The notes under the pieces are model-generated. The model had not been told where the DNA came from. It saw nothing but the letters and a program-made list of their open reading frames with translations, and did no database searches. Both the position numbers and the translations under genes were made by a program. Shown here piece after piece: positions 61,561-64,000 of a stretch of 64,000 nt of DNA (position 1 is its first letter; each line of letters starts with the position of its first letter). The stretch covers positions 28,759,063-28,823,062 of the forward strand of contig CM036179.1 in NCBI GenBank assembly GCA_020631735.1, written 5' to 3'. The stretch comes from Saccharum officinarum. Its lineage: Eukaryota > Streptophyta > Magnoliopsida > Poales > Poaceae.

Positions 61561-62858
61561 TCACTTGAACTGCAACTTGGATGCAAATGTTTGGCCAAAC
61601 TTCCATCCTTGTGGCACCACATTTGTGAATTCAATAGTTTTCCCATCTGTGTCGGCGAGTCTAAATGAGAGCATCTGCCCTGTAAGATATGCAAGAAGTG
61701 CCATTTTGTGCCCCAGTTGTGTGCCAATGGAGACCAGTTACTCGAATTGGAGCTCTTGACTTCCATAGACTTGATGGAGCTGGCAGCCGCAACGTTGGTC
61801 ACAAGCACAAGATTGAAGTAGTCATGCCCGTTGATGGTGAAGCGCACCCCATCTCGCTTCACGCAAGGAACTCTACAAGCAAGAAATTAGTTGTAGTATT
61901 AGGATATTGCACTGCATCCCAAATTCCCATCAAGTTTTTGTTTTTTTGATGATAGGTCGAAGCCAGCTAGGAAGATGTAGTAGGAAATTAAATAAAAATA
62001 CCTCTACATGACGGGGATGATGCCTCCGCCATAGACTCCAATCTTCTCCCAAGCTGGCTGCGCCATGTCGAAGTGCGGGCATTGCTTATTGCACCAACCG
62101 CCATCGGGCAGCGCGGAGTTGGGCGGGCAGAAATTGGTGGCGGTGACGGTCACCGTGACTAGGAATGGCAGCGGGGCGGGTTCGGGGCGGATATCCGCAG
62201 GTTTCGGGTCTAGCGGTTTCGGGTTCGAGTTTGATTTTTCGCCCACGGTTTTCGGATTCAGATACCCGAAACTTATCGGGTTTGGTTTCGGGTTACGGTT
62301 TTCACCCGTGGATACCCAATGGATCTCTGAAATATAACATTTTGAATAAAACTCAAGTGTTTTTATTAATAATTTGTTTATGTAAGCTATTAAATTTGTT
62401 CTAAGTTGAGTCATGAAATTGTATGTTGTTTATCGCCTCTTGTTTATACATTTGAATATGTAATATATGTCATATATATGTTGCTAAAAATTCTTTACTT
62501 ATTATTTTTCTTATTGCTTATAGTGGGCGGTTTCGGGTTTCGGTTAACCATTCGTGTTTCGGGTATCCACCGGGTTTGATTTTGGGTTTGGATTATCACC
62601 CGAAATGGTGTTTAGGGCGGTTTCGGGTTTTGAGTTCGGGTTCGGGTCCACAAAGACTCCACCCGATCCGAATCCGCCCTGTTGCCATCCTGAACCATGA
62701 CGCCGGGCTTGCAGAACCTCGGGTCAGCTCTCTTGCGGTCGCACACGATCTTGTAGCACTGCCCGCATGAGGCACCATCCTGAAAAGCACTGTGCTCAGG
62801 GCCGCCATCCTCGTGCCGTAGCCCTGGGAGCAGAGGTTCCCGTATCCACACGCGCCGC
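61561..62858 (-). pseudogene. Alpha-expansin pseudogene, copy 2B (exon 2 62858-62002 with MITE; exon 3 61872-61561)
   Basis: Nearly identical to 7860-9157: the same missing exon 1, the same MITE site, the same ATG TAG at the end of exon 2, and the same one-base loss in exon 3. It also has a private one-base deletion near 62785 that shifts frame after LSTVLF. The shared lesions show that both descend from one already dead copy, or are alleles of one locus. Confidence 0.92.
62160..62693. mobile_element. hAT-type MITE in EXPA exon 2, copy B
   Basis: 534 bp at the same site as 8459-8991. Left duplication ACCGTGAC (62152-62159); right duplication ACCATGAC (62694-62701), with one substitution since insertion. 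Confidence 0.88.
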
Positions 62859-62893
62859 CTGCCATTGTACACATATATTACTAGATCAGATCG

Positions 62894-62977
62894 ATGGACG
62901 TCACCTTCGGCCAGCCGGACAACTTTCGCAAGGAGCCGCTCACCTTCGAGGTGGTCGGCTTCCCCGGCGTCTATTAA
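62894..62977 (+). pseudogene. Ty3/gypsy polyprotein scrap, copy B
   Basis: The same 27-codon fragment as 9193-9276 with the same terminal stop. Confidence 0.6.
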
Positions 62978-63143
62978 TAGAAAGCTAATGGTGACTTCTA
63001 AGTACCGAACTCTCTTCTTTTTTTAGTGTAAACTTGGAGATTTAAGGTAGGAAAAAAGGAAAGCAGGGTTCCTCTAACTCTAGAGCATAAAAAAGGTAGC
63101 CTATACTAAATCTGAATTTATTCTGCATGGTCAGTTCTTCGAT

Positions 63144-63392
63144 TTGATCTCATATAATGTTTTCATACACATGAACATGTATAGGTTCAGAAGTGGTTCA
63201 AATCAACCAGAACCACTTTCAATTGAGCTTCCTACGTCCAAAGATAAACTAGAAGCTGTTGTTAAGTTAAAGGGCAAAAGGAGGAAGAAAGAAGTAGATA
63301 AAAACGTTGCAAAAAATCTTTTATCGCAGCTTGATAGCCCTGCAATGGACATAAGGAGCAAAAAAAACTTCAACCTAGTGGTCCTGCACTGA
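63144..63392 (+). CDS. Orphan 3' exon of unknown gene, copy B (open)
   Basis: 82 codons, open to TGA at 63390-63392, with a basic patch (KGKRRKKEVDKNVAKN). It is likely the last exon or C-terminus of a larger gene whose upstream part is missing. The following sequence looks like a 3' UTR. I do not recognise the family. Since its twin at 9441-9689 has a stop, it may not be under selection. Confidence 0.35.
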   Translation: MISYNVFIHMNMYRFRSGSNQPEPLSIELPTSKDKLEAVVKLKGKRRKKEVDKNVAKNLLSQLDSPAMDIRSKKNFNLVVLH

Positions 63393-64000
63393 GCACAAGA
63401 AGCAAAAGAAGGCTGAGTTTGTGATTCTTGTATGAGAAAATTGCCTAAATGTGTATTGTGTTAGAGATGTCTGTGTCTTGTAATGGATGCAAACCTGTGA
63501 AAATGTTTTTGTGCATGTGAACTTGAATGTAACTCTTATTGTGATCATGGATGCTAAATATTGCATTTATCTTGAACCTGTGAGTTTTTCAAAATAAATG
63601 TGTTATTGTCATGCTGCATGTCATCTTTTCAAATTAGATGTTGTTGGAGACCTATTTTATTGTTGTTATTCATGTACCTAAAGTAATTTTGAACTAAATA
63701 TAATTAAAAGTAATTATATAAAATGATGTTTCATCCTTTATTTATTTAACATAAGCAAAAACTGAAACATTGCAGTTTGACATAAAAACATTCATAAAAC
63801 ATAGCAATATCAACCATGGAATGTTAGGACTGGTAAAAAAAACTCCAGAGGTAAAATGGACTTTTCACATAGGACTTAACACCGTTAGCAACCCAAATTG
63901 ATGGAAATGTCAAATAGGAAAGAAAAACTTGAGTTGAGAGCATATAGGAAAGATTTTCAGTTTCGTTGTCAAATAGGAAAGAAGCATTATTTTCAGAGCC
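63393..64000. other. Unassigned right flank
   Basis: AT-rich sequence. Up to about 63580 it parallels 9690-9878; beyond that it is new in the window. No gene seen. Confidence 0.5.

Noticed and set aside
1..64000. tRNA or rRNA genes
   Set aside because: No cloverleaf-like B-box/A-box pairs or rRNA core sequences noticed by eye. The only tRNA-like match is the LARD primer-binding site.

Overview
The window is nuclear DNA of a plant, almost certainly a grass. The evidence is alpha-expansin genes with the usual plant intron positions, Athila-type and Tat-type Ty3/gypsy elements, CACTA elements, and hAT and Harbinger MITEs of grass type. It is transposon-dominated, and I find one gene that looks functional. 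Two 100-N blocks (9879-9978 and 58687-58786) split it into three contigs.

Host genes: there are four alpha-expansin (EXPA) loci. Only the plus-strand copy at 19199-20227 is intact (3 exons, 269 aa). The minus-strand copy at 1367-2481 has lost both 3' splice acceptors and carries two frameshifting indels. The minus-strand copy at 7860-9157 lacks exon 1, carries a 533-bp hAT-type MITE in exon 2 (8-bp target duplication), and has an in-frame stop and a frameshift. A near-identical version of this last copy, with the same insertion, lies at 61561-62858.

Layout: 1-3025, flank, MITE and first EXPA pseudogene. 3026-7658, a complete CACTA element (target duplication TTA) with a nested Harbinger MITE. 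7659-9878, second EXPA pseudogene, a gypsy pol scrap and an orphan 3' exon. Then a gap. 9979-16212, an Athila LTR (minus), an inverted array of exon-like repeats, and a long LTR-like block of about 4.1 kb in its centre. 16213-18340, unrecognised sequence and a MULE-like repeat. 18819-20227, a hAT MITE at the promoter, then the intact EXPA. 20688-21981, a non-autonomous CACTA. 22040-42595, a decayed Athila element (target duplication ATTAG). Nested inside it at 24659-35613 is a very young non-autonomous large-LTR element (LARD) with 4.26-kb LTRs and target duplication GTTCT. 43390-48790, the 3' part of a Tat-type gypsy element with two antisense gene remnants and its 3' LTR. 48795-50130, a second MULE-like repeat. 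50131-58686, minus-strand Athila internal sequence, its LTR, and the second copies of the exon-like array and long LTR block. Then a gap. 58787-64000, a second copy of the CACTA right part, the second EXPA pseudogene and the orphan exon.

The genes do not form a pathway. The window records how an expansin cluster was duplicated, broken by DNA transposons and spread apart by nested retrotransposons. The most notable signals are the nested LARD, a noncoding module repeated inside it, an array of exon-like units arranged as a palindrome, stop codons concentrated at former CAG codons (expected from cytosine methylation in CHG context), and the duplicated contig ends, which suggest either a segmental duplication or a haplotype/scaffolding artefact.
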